From assembly GCA_016719485.1 (NCBI GenBank), contig JADJZB010000009.1, positions 1-64,000 on the forward strand: a stretch of 64,000 nt of DNA, given 5' to 3'. The first letter of the stretch is position 1; every line of letters begins with the position of its first letter. This DNA is from Holophagales bacterium (GTDB lineage Bacteria; Acidobacteriota; Thermoanaerobaculia; UBA5066). Below the pieces are notes generated by a model. It was not told the DNA's origin and ran no database searches. It saw nothing but the letters and a program-made list of their open reading frames with translations. Positions 1 through 8,401 of this stretch are shown here, in pieces. The position numbers and the translations under genes were made by a program.

Positions 1-2
1 TC

Positions 3-1671
3 GCGATCTCCGTCGGAATGCTCGCGACGGGCTGGGCCGGCTGGATCGCCGGCACGGCCTTCGGGACGCGTGCCGTCTGGTTCGTGTGGGTCCTCCTCCT
101 GGCCCTGGGCGCCCGGGCCGGCGGCGAGCTCCGGCGGGACGCGTGCCGCCTCTTTCGGCGGCTCGCCGCCCTCGCCCGGTCGGCCCCGCTCCTCTCGGCG
201 GCGTTCCTCGCCGCGGCGCTCCTTCTCGTTCCGACGCTCCTGCTCCCCCTGCTGGACTCGGACGGGATCCGCTACCAGGTCGCCCATCCGAAGCTCTATC
301 TCCTGACCGGCGAAGTCTCGACCTACCGCTGGGACGTGACGGGCTACTTCCCACAGCTCGCGCCGATGCTCTACCTCGTGGCGACGGCGCTCGGCGGAGG
401 AGAGGCCTGCAAGCTCGTCCACGCCGGCTTCGCGCTCCTCTCGGCCGGCGCCCTGGCCCTGATCGTCCATCGCGGGCGGAGAACGCGGGCGGCGGCGGTT
501 GCCGCGGCGCTCCTCGCCTTCGTCGCGCCGGTGGCGGCCGCCCCGGCGTCCGCCGCGTTCGTCGACCACGTCGCCCTCTTCCACGTCCTCGTGGCGGCGC
601 TCCTCGTCGCCGCGCGCGCCCCGTCGACCCTCGCGGGCCTCGCGCTCGGAGCGGCCTTCGCGACGAAGATGACGACGGCACCCTTCATTGCCGGTCTGGC
701 GTTGGCGGCCATCGCGGTCCGGCCCGCCGCGACCCGTCTCCGGGAAGCCGCGCTCCTCGTCGGCGTCCTCGCGGTGACGTACCTGCCGTTCGGCGTCCGG
801 AACCTCGTTCTCACGAGAGACCCGTTCTTCCCCATCGGGTACGGGCTCACCGGGATCCCGATCCCGGGGGTGGCGAAGGAGGGGCTGGACTGGGCGGTCT
901 CCTACCGCAAGGAAGCGCACGGGCTCCTCGCGGTCGGGTTCCTCCCGTTCCAGGACGGCTTCGCGTGGGACGACGTCGCCGGTCCGCAGGCGCTCCTCGG
1001 TCTCGTCGCGGTCGCCGTCCTCCTGCGCGAGAAGAGGCTCCGCATCCTCCTCCTGCCCGTCCTCTTCTCCCTCGTCGCCGCCTCGTTCTGGCACCCGCCG
1101 GCACGCTACTTCCTCCCGCTCTTCGCTGCGCTCGCCGCGTTCCTCGCGGTCGCGCTCTCGAAGGCCGGGCCCCGCGCGCTCACGGCGACGACCCTCGTCA
1201 TGGCCGGCATCTCGGCCTCGGCCTCGGCGCCGGACCTCCTCGTCGGGTTCTCGGCGTTCGACCACCTCGCCGGTCGCGTGACGGCGGAAGCGGTGAGAAC
1301 GGGCGGCGATCCCGGGCTACCGTGCGGCCCGGCACGTCAACGCCCTGCCCGGGGGCCGCGTGATGGCGCTCGACTTCCCGGGGCCCTTCTACTTCCAACG
1401 GCCGTGGGTCGTCGAGGGTGTCCTCAACGAACCTCCTCTCCGCCTCTGGCTCGCCGAGGGGGCGGACGGCGCCGGTCTCCTCGGGCGCTGCCGCGCGCTG
1501 GACGTCACGCACCTCCTCGTCACGCCTGGCTGGGGCGGGGGGACGCCGACGAGCCTCTACCCTCTGGCGCGGAGCCGGGAAGAGGCGGAGGCGGTCGTCG
1601 CCTTCCGGTCGAAGCTCAGGCTCGTCGCGACGGTCGACGGGGTCGACATCTTCGAGCTGCCGCCGCGGTGA
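3..1671 (+). pseudogene. Membrane glycosyltransferase (GT-C/ArnT-like), 5'-truncated by window and frameshifted
   Basis: A multi-pass membrane protein of the GT-C type, whose members use lipid-linked sugars. Reading frame 3 is open from the first bases and already encodes a membrane segment (AISVGMLATGWAGWIAG), so the true start lies upstream of the window. The frame holds about ten hydrophobic segments and a 'WHPPARYFLPLF' motif. Near 1311-1317 (gatcccgggctac) the family-like reading jumps to frame 1, giving DPG then YRAARHVNALPGGRVMALDF, and runs to the TGA at 1671. One extra base in the ccc-ggg run explains it. This is either a sequencing error or a genuine inactivating frameshift. The C-terminal soluble part (FPGPFYFQRPWVVEG) looks intact. 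Its 3' end overlaps tyrA tail-to-tail by 56 bp. The exact sugar and acceptor cannot be told. Confidence 0.6.
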
Positions 1672-2494
1672 CGGGCGCGGCGAGGACGGAGCGCGCCTCG
1701 CCGAGCTTGCGCTCGAAGGCGGCAACGTCGTTGCGCTCGACGAGCGCGCGCCACGAGGCGAGCTCGCGCTCGAGGAGGTCGAAGAGGCCAGGCGTCGCGG
1801 GGTTGCGGGCCTGGATCGGAAGCGTCAGGTCGGGCGCCTGGTGGAGGATCGGGGCCGCCAGCTCGCAGAGCCTGCGGAAGCTCGTCGAAGCGAGGCCGTC
1901 GAGGCTCTTCACCTTCACCCCCTCGCGCGCGAGGGCCGAGCCGGCGAGGAGGGAGAGGAGGTGGGCGAGGCCGAGCGTCCGGGCGATCCAGGCGTCGTGC
2001 GCGCCGATCGGCATCGTCGCCACCTTCAGCCCCTGCCCGGAGAAGAGGCGCGCGGCCGCGCGCGTGGCCGCGGGGACGCCCGCGTCGCAGACGATGAGGT
2101 TCTGGCCTTCGAACGAGCGGACGCCCGGCCCGAACATCGGGTGGACCGAGGCGACGGAAAGGCCGCGGCGGGCGGCCTCTGCGTAGAGCGGCAGGAGCGG
2201 CCCCTTGACGCTCGCCACGTCGAGGACGAGGCCGGGGGGCGAGAGGGAGAGGAGCTCGGCGAGGACGGCCGGCGTCGCCTCGAGGGAAACGGAGACGACG
2301 ACGGCGTCGGCGGCCGCGGCGATCTCGAGCGGGACCGAAGGAAAGCCCGGCAGGCGCCTTCCCGGGTCGTGGATCGCGATCGAGTGCCCGGCGTCGCGGA
2401 AGGCGCGCGCGAGGAGGCGCCCCATCCTCCCGGCCCCGCCGACGAGGAGGACTCTCTTCCCGCCCGCGCGGCGGACGACGGCGCGTGCGGGCAT
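1616..2494 (-). CDS. tyrA: Prephenate dehydrogenase (TyrA, T-protein-like, no chorismate mutase domain)
   Basis: Oxidatively decarboxylates prephenate to 4-hydroxyphenylpyruvate in tyrosine synthesis, using NAD. The Rossmann glycine motif GGAGRMG is at residues 19-25, DVASVKGP at 92-99 and the family signature HPMFGP at 118-123. The sequence resembles the dehydrogenase half of enterobacterial T-protein ('MGRLL', 'VVVSVSLEATPAVL') but lacks the N-terminal mutase domain. It starts 4 bases after tyrS ends, so the two tyrosine genes form one unit. The last ~17 residues are Arg-rich and lie in the overlap with the convergent glycosyltransferase. They look like read-through of antisense sequence, so the natural stop may have been lost or a base call may be wrong there. 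Confidence 0.88.
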   Translation of the reverse strand: MPARAVVRRAGGKRVLLVGGAGRMGRLLARAFRDAGHSIAIHDPGRRLPGFPSVPLEIAAAADAVVVSVSLEATPAVLAELLSLSPPGLVLDVASVKGPLLPLYAEAARRGLSVASVHPMFGPGVRSFEGQNLIVCDAGVPAATRAAARLFSGQGLKVATMPIGAHDAWIARTLGLAHLLSLLAGSALAREGVKVKSLDGLASTSFRRLCELAAPILHQAPDLTLPIQARNPATPGLFDLLERELASWRALVERNDVAAFERKLGEARSVLAAPVTAAAARRCRPRRPSRRA

Positions 2495-2498
2495 CGGA

Positions 2499-3734
2499 CT
2501 ACCGCGCGATGCGCAGGAAGCGTTTGCCGACGCGCACGTACCGCACGGCGCCGCTCTCGAGCGCGAACGGCTCCGCGGGGTTGTCGACCTTCGAGAAGGC
2601 GACGCCGTCCTCGGAGAGCGCGACGGCCCCCTCCTTCACCTTCTGCCGCGCGACGGTCTTGCTCGCGGCGAGGCCGAGGGCGACGAGGAGCGAGGCGACG
2701 TCGGCGGGCGCGGGGTCGGGGAGCGGTACGGTGTCGGCCTTCACCGGCCCGTCGGCCTTCGCGAAGCGGCGCTCGAACTCGGCCTCGGCGGTGGCGGCGG
2801 CTTCGGCGCCGTGGAAGTCGGTGACGAGCTGCCGGGCGAGGTCCATCTTCACCCGCTTGGGGTGCTTCGCCCCGGAGGCGACGGCCGCTTTCAGCGCGTC
2901 GATGTCGTGCGGGAATAGGTCCGTCAGGAGGGTCCACCAGGTCCACATCATGTCGTCCGAGACCGACATGACCTTGCCGAAGATCTCGTCGGGCGGCTCG
3001 TTGATGCCGACGTGGTTGCCGAGCGACTTCGACATCTTCTCCACGCCGTCGAGGCCGACGAGGAGCGGGGTCGTCATCACGCACTGAGGCGCGAGGCCGT
3101 AGCTCCTCATCAGCTCGCGGCCGACGAGGAGGTTGAAGAGCTGGTCGGTGCCGCCCAGCTCGACGTCGGCCTCGAGGGCGACGGAGTCGTACCCCTGGCA
3201 GAGCGGGTAGAGGAGCTCGTGGACGGAGATCGGCTGGCCCGCCTTGAAGCGCTTGGAGAAGTCGTCGCGCTCGAGGAGCTGGGCGACGGTGTAGCGCCCG
3301 GCGAGGCGGACGAGCCCGTCGGCGCCGAGGGCGCCGAGCCAGCGGGAGTTGAAGTCGACGACGGTCGTCTCCCGGTCGAGGATCTTGAAGACCTGCGCCT
3401 TGTAGGTCTCGGCGTTCGCGAGGACCTCGTCCTTCGTCAGCTGCGGCCGGGTCGTCTTCTTGCCGGTCGGATCGCCGATGAGGCCGGTGAAGTCGCCGAT
3501 GAGGAAGACGACCTCGTGCCCCAGCTCCTGGAAGTGGCGCATCTTCCGGAAGACGACGGTGTGGCCGAGGTGGAGGTCGGGGGCGGAGGGGTCGAAGCCG
3601 GTCTTGACGCGGAGCGGCTTGCCGCTCTTGCGGGAGGCTTCCAGCTTCGCGGCGAGCTCGTCCTTCTGGACGCAGGTTTCGACGCCCTTGAGGAGGAGCT
3701 CGAGCTGTTCGGGGACGGGGAGGAAGTTCGGCAC
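2499..3734 (-). CDS. tyrS: Tyrosyl-tRNA synthetase
   Basis: Class I aminoacyl-tRNA synthetase that charges tRNA-Tyr in the cytoplasm. The HIGH signature reads HLGH at residues 55-58 and KMSKS is at 233-237. VELGGTDQLFN (191-201) is the usual substrate-binding segment, and an S4-like RNA-binding domain closes the protein (about 345-405). At 411 residues it is of normal size. The start is GTG (PNFLPVPEQ follows). A TAGAAT box on the minus strand lies only 6 bases before it and there is no Shine-Dalgarno, which suggests a leaderless message. It is divergent from the PilT-like gene, 68 bases away, and followed directly by tyrA. Confidence 0.95.
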   Translation of the reverse strand: MPNFLPVPEQLELLLKGVETCVQKDELAAKLEASRKSGKPLRVKTGFDPSAPDLHLGHTVVFRKMRHFQELGHEVVFLIGDFTGLIGDPTGKKTTRPQLTKDEVLANAETYKAQVFKILDRETTVVDFNSRWLGALGADGLVRLAGRYTVAQLLERDDFSKRFKAGQPISVHELLYPLCQGYDSVALEADVELGGTDQLFNLLVGRELMRSYGLAPQCVMTTPLLVGLDGVEKMSKSLGNHVGINEPPDEIFGKVMSVSDDMMWTWWTLLTDLFPHDIDALKAAVASGAKHPKRVKMDLARQLVTDFHGAEAAATAEAEFERRFAKADGPVKADTVPLPDPAPADVASLLVALGLAASKTVARQKVKEGAVALSEDGVAFSKVDNPAEPFALESGAVRYVRVGKRFLRIAR

Positions 3735-3740
3735 GGCTGG

Positions 3741-3746
3741 ATTCTA
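3741..3746 (-). promoter_or_regulatory. -10 box (TAGAAT) for leaderless tyrS
   Basis: TAGAAT on the minus strand ends 6 bases before the GTG of tyrS. Transcription starting about 7 bases after the box would begin at or next to the start codon. No GGAGG lies between. The -35 is not recognisable. Confidence 0.45.
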
Positions 3747-3790
3747 GTGGCGCAGGCCGCCGGCCCGCGACGCGAGGCCCTTTCCGTCCG

Positions 3791-3796
3791 TAGACT
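3791..3796 (+). promoter_or_regulatory. -10 box (TAGACT) for leaderless pilT-like gene
   Basis: TAGACT followed by 6 bases (ccccga) and the GTG start at 3803. It is divergent from the tyrS box 45 bases away. This is the same box-to-start geometry as at other unit heads in this window. Confidence 0.45.
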
Positions 3797-3802
3797 CCCC
3801 GA

Positions 3803-5026
3803 GTGGAGACCGACGACCTGAACCGCCTGATCCGGTCGCTGAACGCCGCCGGGGATGGACCTGGCGCGGAGCCGCCGCTTCTCGAGCACGTCCGCGAAGA
3901 GGAGTCTCCCTCCGCCTCGCCGGGCCTGGCTCCGCCCCCTCTTCTCGCCGACGGAGACGTGGCGCCGCGCCTCGCCGCGCTCCTGGCGGAGACGGTCCGC
4001 CGCGGCGGAACCGACCTCCTCCTCGTCCCGCGCTCGGTGCCTGTCCTGCGCCTCCACGGCGCCCTGGAGCCGGTGGCCGCGGCGGGCGGCGAGCCGCTCG
4101 GCACGTCCGACGCGTTCGACCTCCTCTCCCCGTCGCTCTCGGCCGACCGCCGTCGCCGCTTCGCGGAAGGCGGGGCGGTCGACCTCTCCCTGCGGGTCGG
4201 CGCGCTCGGCCGCTTCCGGGTGAATCTCCACCGGACCCGCGGGGGAACGGCGGCCGCGATCCGCGTCCTGCCGAAGAGGATCGCCGCCCTCTCGGACCTC
4301 GGCCTCCCCGAGTCGCTCTACGACCTGACGAAGGCGGCGCGCGGTCTCGTCCTCGTCACGGGCGCGACCGGATCCGGAAAGACCACGACCCTCGCCGCCC
4401 TCCTCGACCGGATCAACCGGACCTCGCGGCGGCACGTCGTGACGATCGAGGACCCCGTCGAATACGAGCACGCGCACGGGACGTCGATCGTCGAGCAGGT
4501 GGAGGTCGGGGTCGACGCCCCGAGCTTCGCCGCGGCGCTCGTCGCCGCGCTGAGACAGGACCCCGACGTGATCCTCGTGGGCGAGATGCGCGACCTCGAG
4601 ACGACGCGGGCGGCGCTGACGGCCGCCGAGACGGGGCACCTCGTCCTCGCGACGCTCCACACGAACGACGTCCCGCAGACCGTGAACCGGATCACGGACA
4701 TCTTCCCCGCCGAGCAGCAGGCGACCGTGCGGCAGCAGCTCTCTCTCGCCCTCTCGGCCGTCGTCTGCCAGCAGCTCGTCCCGCGCGCCGACGGGACGGG
4801 GCGCGTCGTGGCGACGGAGGTCCTCGTCGCGACCGACTCCGTGCGGGCGCACATCCGCCGGGGGACCTTCCACCAGCTCCACACGGAGCTGACGCTCGGG
4901 CGCCGCTTCGGGATGATGACGATGGAAGACTCCCTCGCCCGGCTCGTGAAGGCGGGGGCGATCACCGAGGCCGAGGCGCGCCTGAGGGCCGGGCACGCCG
5001 ACGATCTCGCGGCGCTGCTCCGGTAG
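3803..5026 (+). CDS. PilT/PilU-family type IV pilus ATPase (orphan copy)
   Basis: Hexameric motor ATPase of the twitching/retraction family, acting at the inner-membrane base of type IV pili. Walker A GATGSGKTT is at residues 187-195, the Asp box EDPVE at 216-220, Walker B VILVGEMRD at 256-264 and the His box TGHLVLATLHTN at 277-288. A 50-residue Pro/Ala-rich N-terminal extension precedes the PAS-like N-domain, which is unusual for PilT. No other pilus gene is adjacent: the neighbours are tyrS and a Ser/Thr kinase. A second, canonical pilT sits at 48.3-49.5 kb, so this may be a PilU-like accessory or serve another surface system. The GTG start at 3803 is favoured by the TAGACT box. Confidence 0.85.
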   Translation: METDDLNRLIRSLNAAGDGPGAEPPLLEHVREEESPSASPGLAPPPLLADGDVAPRLAALLAETVRRGGTDLLLVPRSVPVLRLHGALEPVAAAGGEPLGTSDAFDLLSPSLSADRRRRFAEGGAVDLSLRVGALGRFRVNLHRTRGGTAAAIRVLPKRIAALSDLGLPESLYDLTKAARGLVLVTGATGSGKTTTLAALLDRINRTSRRHVVTIEDPVEYEHAHGTSIVEQVEVGVDAPSFAAALVAALRQDPDVILVGEMRDLETTRAALTAAETGHLVLATLHTNDVPQTVNRITDIFPAEQQATVRQQLSLALSAVVCQQLVPRADGTGRVVATEVLVATDSVRAHIRRGTFHQLHTELTLGRRFGMMTMEDSLARLVKAGAITEAEARLRAGHADDLAALLR

Positions 5027-5032
5027 CCCGCC

Positions 5033-6502
5033 TCACTCTGTGTCGAGGCAGGTCTCGAGGACGCGTGTGGTCTGGCCGGCGCGGACCTCGAAGGCCACCG
5101 TCACGGCGCAGCCGCTCGATGCGCTGCTGAGGATGGCCTTGTACGGCCCCGGGGGGAGCGGGAGCTGGGCGGGGAGCGGCAGGGGGCCGGCGACGCGGCG
5201 CCCGGAGACGCTCGTGACCTCCTCGAGGACCCCGTCGGGGACGAGCGCGACGAGGAGAAGACCGGGCCGGCCGGAGAGAGCGCGTCGACCGGGGCCGGCC
5301 GCGGAGAGCGGGGGAGCGGGCGCGCCCTTCGTGCCGATCCCTCCCGCGGGCGCCTCCGGCGCCGAGACGATGACGTTGACGGCGAAGGCGAGCGCCCCCA
5401 CGAACGCCGCGATGCCGAAGAGGAGGACGATGCGCCCGAAGAGGAGCTCCCGCGAGAGGAGGCGCGCCGTCGGCTCGAGCGACGGCCCCATGCCGGGTTG
5501 CGGCACGTGGGTCCGCGTCGCCTCGGCCTGGGGGAACGGAGCGTCGTCGCCGTTCGTGTGGTGGATCGCCTCCGGGGGCGGTACGTCCCCGAATGGGGAG
5601 AGCTCGGCCCGCTTCTCCTCCAGCTCCCGGGCGACCGGACGGACCTCGTCCATCGCCTGCCAGAGGCCGGCGACGACCTCTTCCCAGGAGGAGGGCCGGT
5701 CCTCGCGCCGGCGGGCGGTCATCCTCTCGACGAGGTCGACGAGGCCCGGCGCCGGCCCGCCGCGCGCGGGCGGAAGGGAGAGCTTCGGCCACGCGTGGGC
5801 GAGGTGGGCGTTGACGATCTCCGGGAGCGAGGGCGCCGCGACGGCGGGCCTGCCGGTGAAGAGCTCCCAGACGGTGAGGCCGAAGGAGTAGACGTCGGCC
5901 CGGAAGTCGAGGGTCTGACCCTTCGGGAGCCCGAGCAGCTGCTCGGGCGGGGCGTAGACGAGCTTGCCGAGGAAGGCCCCGTGCTGCGTCAGGCCGGCGG
6001 AGTCGGAGGCGAAGAGGTCCTTGGCGACCCCGAAGTCGATGAGCTTCGGGGCGAAGCGCCCGTCCTCGACCGCGACGAGGACGTTGTCGGGGGCGACGTC
6101 GCGGTGGACGATCCCGGCCCGCGCCACCGCCGCGAGCGCCTCGGCGACCGGGATCAGGATCGGGACCAGCTCCCAGGCGGGGCGGAGGGCAAAGTGCGAG
6201 AGGGGCACGCCCCTCACCAGCTCGAGCGCGAGCCAGCCGTAGCCCTCCAGCGTGACGCCCCAGTCGTGGAGCTTCGGAAGCGCGGTGTGCGAGAGACGGG
6301 CGAGAAGGTCGGCCTCCCTCTCGAACCGCTCCTGCGGCCGGAACTCGGGGTCGAGGTCGGCGAGGCTCGTCACCTTGAGCGCGACCTCGAGGCCATCGTC
6401 ATCCCGCAGGGCACGGAAGACCCCGGAGAGGCCGCCCGTCGCGAGCCGTTCGACGATGGTGTAGCCCGGAACGAGGTGCGGCCGGACGATCACGACGGGC
6501 AT
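5033..6502 (-). CDS. Membrane-anchored Ser/Thr protein kinase (Hanks type)
   Basis: The kinase domain spans about residues 10-285. The ATP-binding lysine lies in VALK (K43), the catalytic loop is HRDVAPDN (133-140, base D135), metal-binding DFG is at 156-158 and YAPPEQ stands where APE is usual. All catalytic residues are therefore present. A linker (290-355) leads to one membrane segment at about 357-379, and a C-terminal Pro/Gly-rich, beta-strand-like domain of roughly 80 residues lies outside, resembling PEGA-type modules. The glycine loop is weak (ATGGLSGVF). The adjacent FHA-like gene on the same strand is a plausible partner or substrate. It converges with the PilT-like gene, leaving 6 bases between the stops. 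Confidence 0.88.
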   Translation of the reverse strand: MPVVIVRPHLVPGYTIVERLATGGLSGVFRALRDDDGLEVALKVTSLADLDPEFRPQERFEREADLLARLSHTALPKLHDWGVTLEGYGWLALELVRGVPLSHFALRPAWELVPILIPVAEALAAVARAGIVHRDVAPDNVLVAVEDGRFAPKLIDFGVAKDLFASDSAGLTQHGAFLGKLVYAPPEQLLGLPKGQTLDFRADVYSFGLTVWELFTGRPAVAAPSLPEIVNAHLAHAWPKLSLPPARGGPAPGLVDLVERMTARRREDRPSSWEEVVAGLWQAMDEVRPVARELEEKRAELSPFGDVPPPEAIHHTNGDDAPFPQAEATRTHVPQPGMGPSLEPTARLLSRELLFGRIVLLFGIAAFVGALAFAVNVIVSAPEAPAGGIGTKGAPAPPLSAAGPGRRALSGRPGLLLVALVPDGVLEEVTSVSGRRVAGPLPLPAQLPLPPGPYKAILSSASSGCAVTVAFEVRAGQTTRVLETCLDTE

Positions 6503-6553
6503 CTTCTCAGAGGAAGAGGGGGTCCGGCGGGTGCCGGACTCCCTCCTCCCGGT

Positions 6554-7660
6554 TCAGCGGGGTACCGGAACGGGCGTCGGCGCCGGGACGACCGGCTCGG
6601 CGGGCGGCGCGGCGGATTCGCGCCGGAGCTTCTCCATCTCTTCCTGCTGGCGCGCCCGGTCGGCGGCCCGGTCCTTCTCCATCTGCTCGAGCTGCCGCTG
6701 GAGCGCCGCCTTGTCGGCCTCGAGAGCGGTCAGGGCCCGCTGCATCCGCCCCTCGAGGTCCCTCCGGCGCGTGTCGGCGTCGGAGAGTCGGCCGCGCAGC
6801 TCGCTGACGGCCTGCTGGCTCGCGCCGGCGGTCTTCTCGAGCTCTCCGATCTTCCGGGCCACCTCGGCCGATTCCACGGCGAGGGCGTCGCGCTCCTTCT
6901 GCATCTCTTCGACCCGCGTCCCGAGCTCCTTCCTCACGCCCTGGACGCTCTCGTCGGCGGCGCGGGTCACCCTGTCGACGGTCTGCCGGGTCTTCCAGAC
7001 GTTGAAGCCGAGGGCGAACGCGAGGACGACCAGGGCCGCTGCGGTCAGGACGAGGCCGATCTTCAGCGAACGGGTCGCGCTCTGGATCGTGTCGGCGACG
7101 ATCTCGCGGACGAAGACGGTCCCCTTCTCGACGAACCCGGCATCTCCCTGCTCCCGGGCTTTCGAGAGGGCGTCCTGGATCATGATCATGACCGTCTTCG
7201 GGCCGACGGGCTTTTCACCGGAGGCGGTCAGGACGCTCCGGCCCTTTCTCGAGGCGGTGTCCTCGACCCGCCGCCGGGAGGCGGAGTCGTCGGGACGCCG
7301 GGAAGCGCTGTCGTCGAAAACGGCAACCGGCGCGGTCCGGGTGGCCTCCGACGCGAAGTGGCGGACCGTGAAGACCGGCCCCCACGCGCCGAAGCGGACC
7401 TCGCCGCCGTCGGCCACGAGGTGGTCGAGCGGGATCTCGCCCTGGGCCGACAGCTCCCGGTCGCCGGCCGACCGGACGCGCAGGCCGCCGCCCTCTTCGG
7501 AGATCTCGATCACGCGGCCGCGCGCCCCGCCGTCGGACGGCTGCGACGGGTCGATCCTGAGGTCGACGCCCTCGGCGTCGCCGATTCTCACGAGATCCTT
7601 CGGGAAGGAGAACTCGCGGTCCGAGAGGGAACCGGAGACGAAGCGAACGACGATCGACAT
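6554..7660 (-). CDS. FHA-like domain protein with one membrane span and long coiled coil
   Basis: Residues 1-105 form an FHA-like beta sandwich (VRIGDAEGVDLRIDPSQ...). The usual SxxH phosphothreonine-binding signature is not evident, so it may be degenerate. A low-complexity stretch with three D(S/T)ASR motifs lies at about 116-138. One membrane helix follows at about 200-220, and then ~130 residues of heptad-rich coiled coil end in a Pro-rich tail (VPAPTPVPVPR). The ATG at 7660 has GGAGG five bases upstream, so it is preferred over the in-frame GTG at 7672. It is transcribed toward the kinase gene, 51 bases away. Coupling of kinase and FHA protein is inferred from adjacency. Confidence 0.7.
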   Translation of the reverse strand: MSIVVRFVSGSLSDREFSFPKDLVRIGDAEGVDLRIDPSQPSDGGARGRVIEISEEGGGLRVRSAGDRELSAQGEIPLDHLVADGGEVRFGAWGPVFTVRHFASEATRTAPVAVFDDSASRRPDDSASRRRVEDTASRKGRSVLTASGEKPVGPKTVMIMIQDALSKAREQGDAGFVEKGTVFVREIVADTIQSATRSLKIGLVLTAAALVVLAFALGFNVWKTRQTVDRVTRAADESVQGVRKELGTRVEEMQKERDALAVESAEVARKIGELEKTAGASQQAVSELRGRLSDADTRRRDLEGRMQRALTALEADKAALQRQLEQMEKDRAADRARQQEEMEKLRRESAAPPAEPVVPAPTPVPVPR

Positions 7661-7725
7661 GCCAGCCTCCACCGCCCCCGGGGCGGAACGACGTGCACCG
7701 GATTATCGGTCCGCGAGAGGCCCGC

Positions 7726-8346
7726 TCAGGCGAGGATCTTCTCGAGGCGCGCGAAGAGGAACTCGAGGGCGACGGCGTTCTCGCCCCCTTCCGGGATGAT
7801 GAGGTCTGCGTAGCGCTTGGACGGCTCGACGAACTCGAGGTGCATCGGCCGGACGGTCGACTCGTACTGCGCCGCGACGCTCTCCAGCGTCCGTCCCCGC
7901 TCGGCGATGTCGCGCCGGATGCGGCGGATGAGGCGGACGTCGGCGTCGGTGTCGACGAAGATCTTCACGTCGAAGAGCTTCCGCAGCTCCGGCTCGGCGT
8001 AGATGAGGATGCCGTCGACGAGGACGACCTTGCGGGGCTCCATCCGGCGCGTCTCGGGGGCGCGCCGGTGGGTCTTGAAGTCGTAGACGGGGACCTCGAC
8101 GGCCGCACCGCCCTTCAGCGCCTTGAGATGCCTCACCAGGAGGTCGGTCTCGAGCGAGTCCGGGTGGTCGAAGTTCTTCTGGTCGAGCATGTCCTTCGGG
8201 AGGTCGATCCAGTCGCGGTAGTACCAGTCGTGGGAGAGGATCGCGATGCGGTCCTCTCCCACGCGGTTGCGGATCGCGTTGGCGACGGTCGTCTTGCCGG
8301 AGCCCGTTCCTCCGGCGACGCCGATGGCGAGGGGCGACGCCGTCAC
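7726..8346 (-). CDS. udk: Uridine kinase
   Basis: Phosphorylates uridine (and usually cytidine) to the monophosphate in pyrimidine salvage. The Walker A loop GGTGSGKTT occupies residues 12-20. DWYYRDW and KNFDHPDSLE match the family's nucleoside-binding region. VYDFKTHRR and VLVDGILIY are also family hallmarks, and DADVRLIRRIRRD is the lid. At 206 residues it is normal length. The start is GTG at 8346. It shares the minus strand with the TPR gene upstream (55 bp gap) and the FHA gene downstream, but no functional link is evident. Confidence 0.93.
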   Translation of the reverse strand: MTASPLAIGVAGGTGSGKTTVANAIRNRVGEDRIAILSHDWYYRDWIDLPKDMLDQKNFDHPDSLETDLLVRHLKALKGGAAVEVPVYDFKTHRRAPETRRMEPRKVVLVDGILIYAEPELRKLFDVKIFVDTDADVRLIRRIRRDIAERGRTLESVAAQYESTVRPMHLEFVEPSKRYADLIIPEGGENAVALEFLFARLEKILA

Positions 8347-8401
8347 GCGCGGCTCTCCAGGCGCGAGGGGGAGCCCAGAGCCGCGGACGCGCCGCCCGGC
8401 G

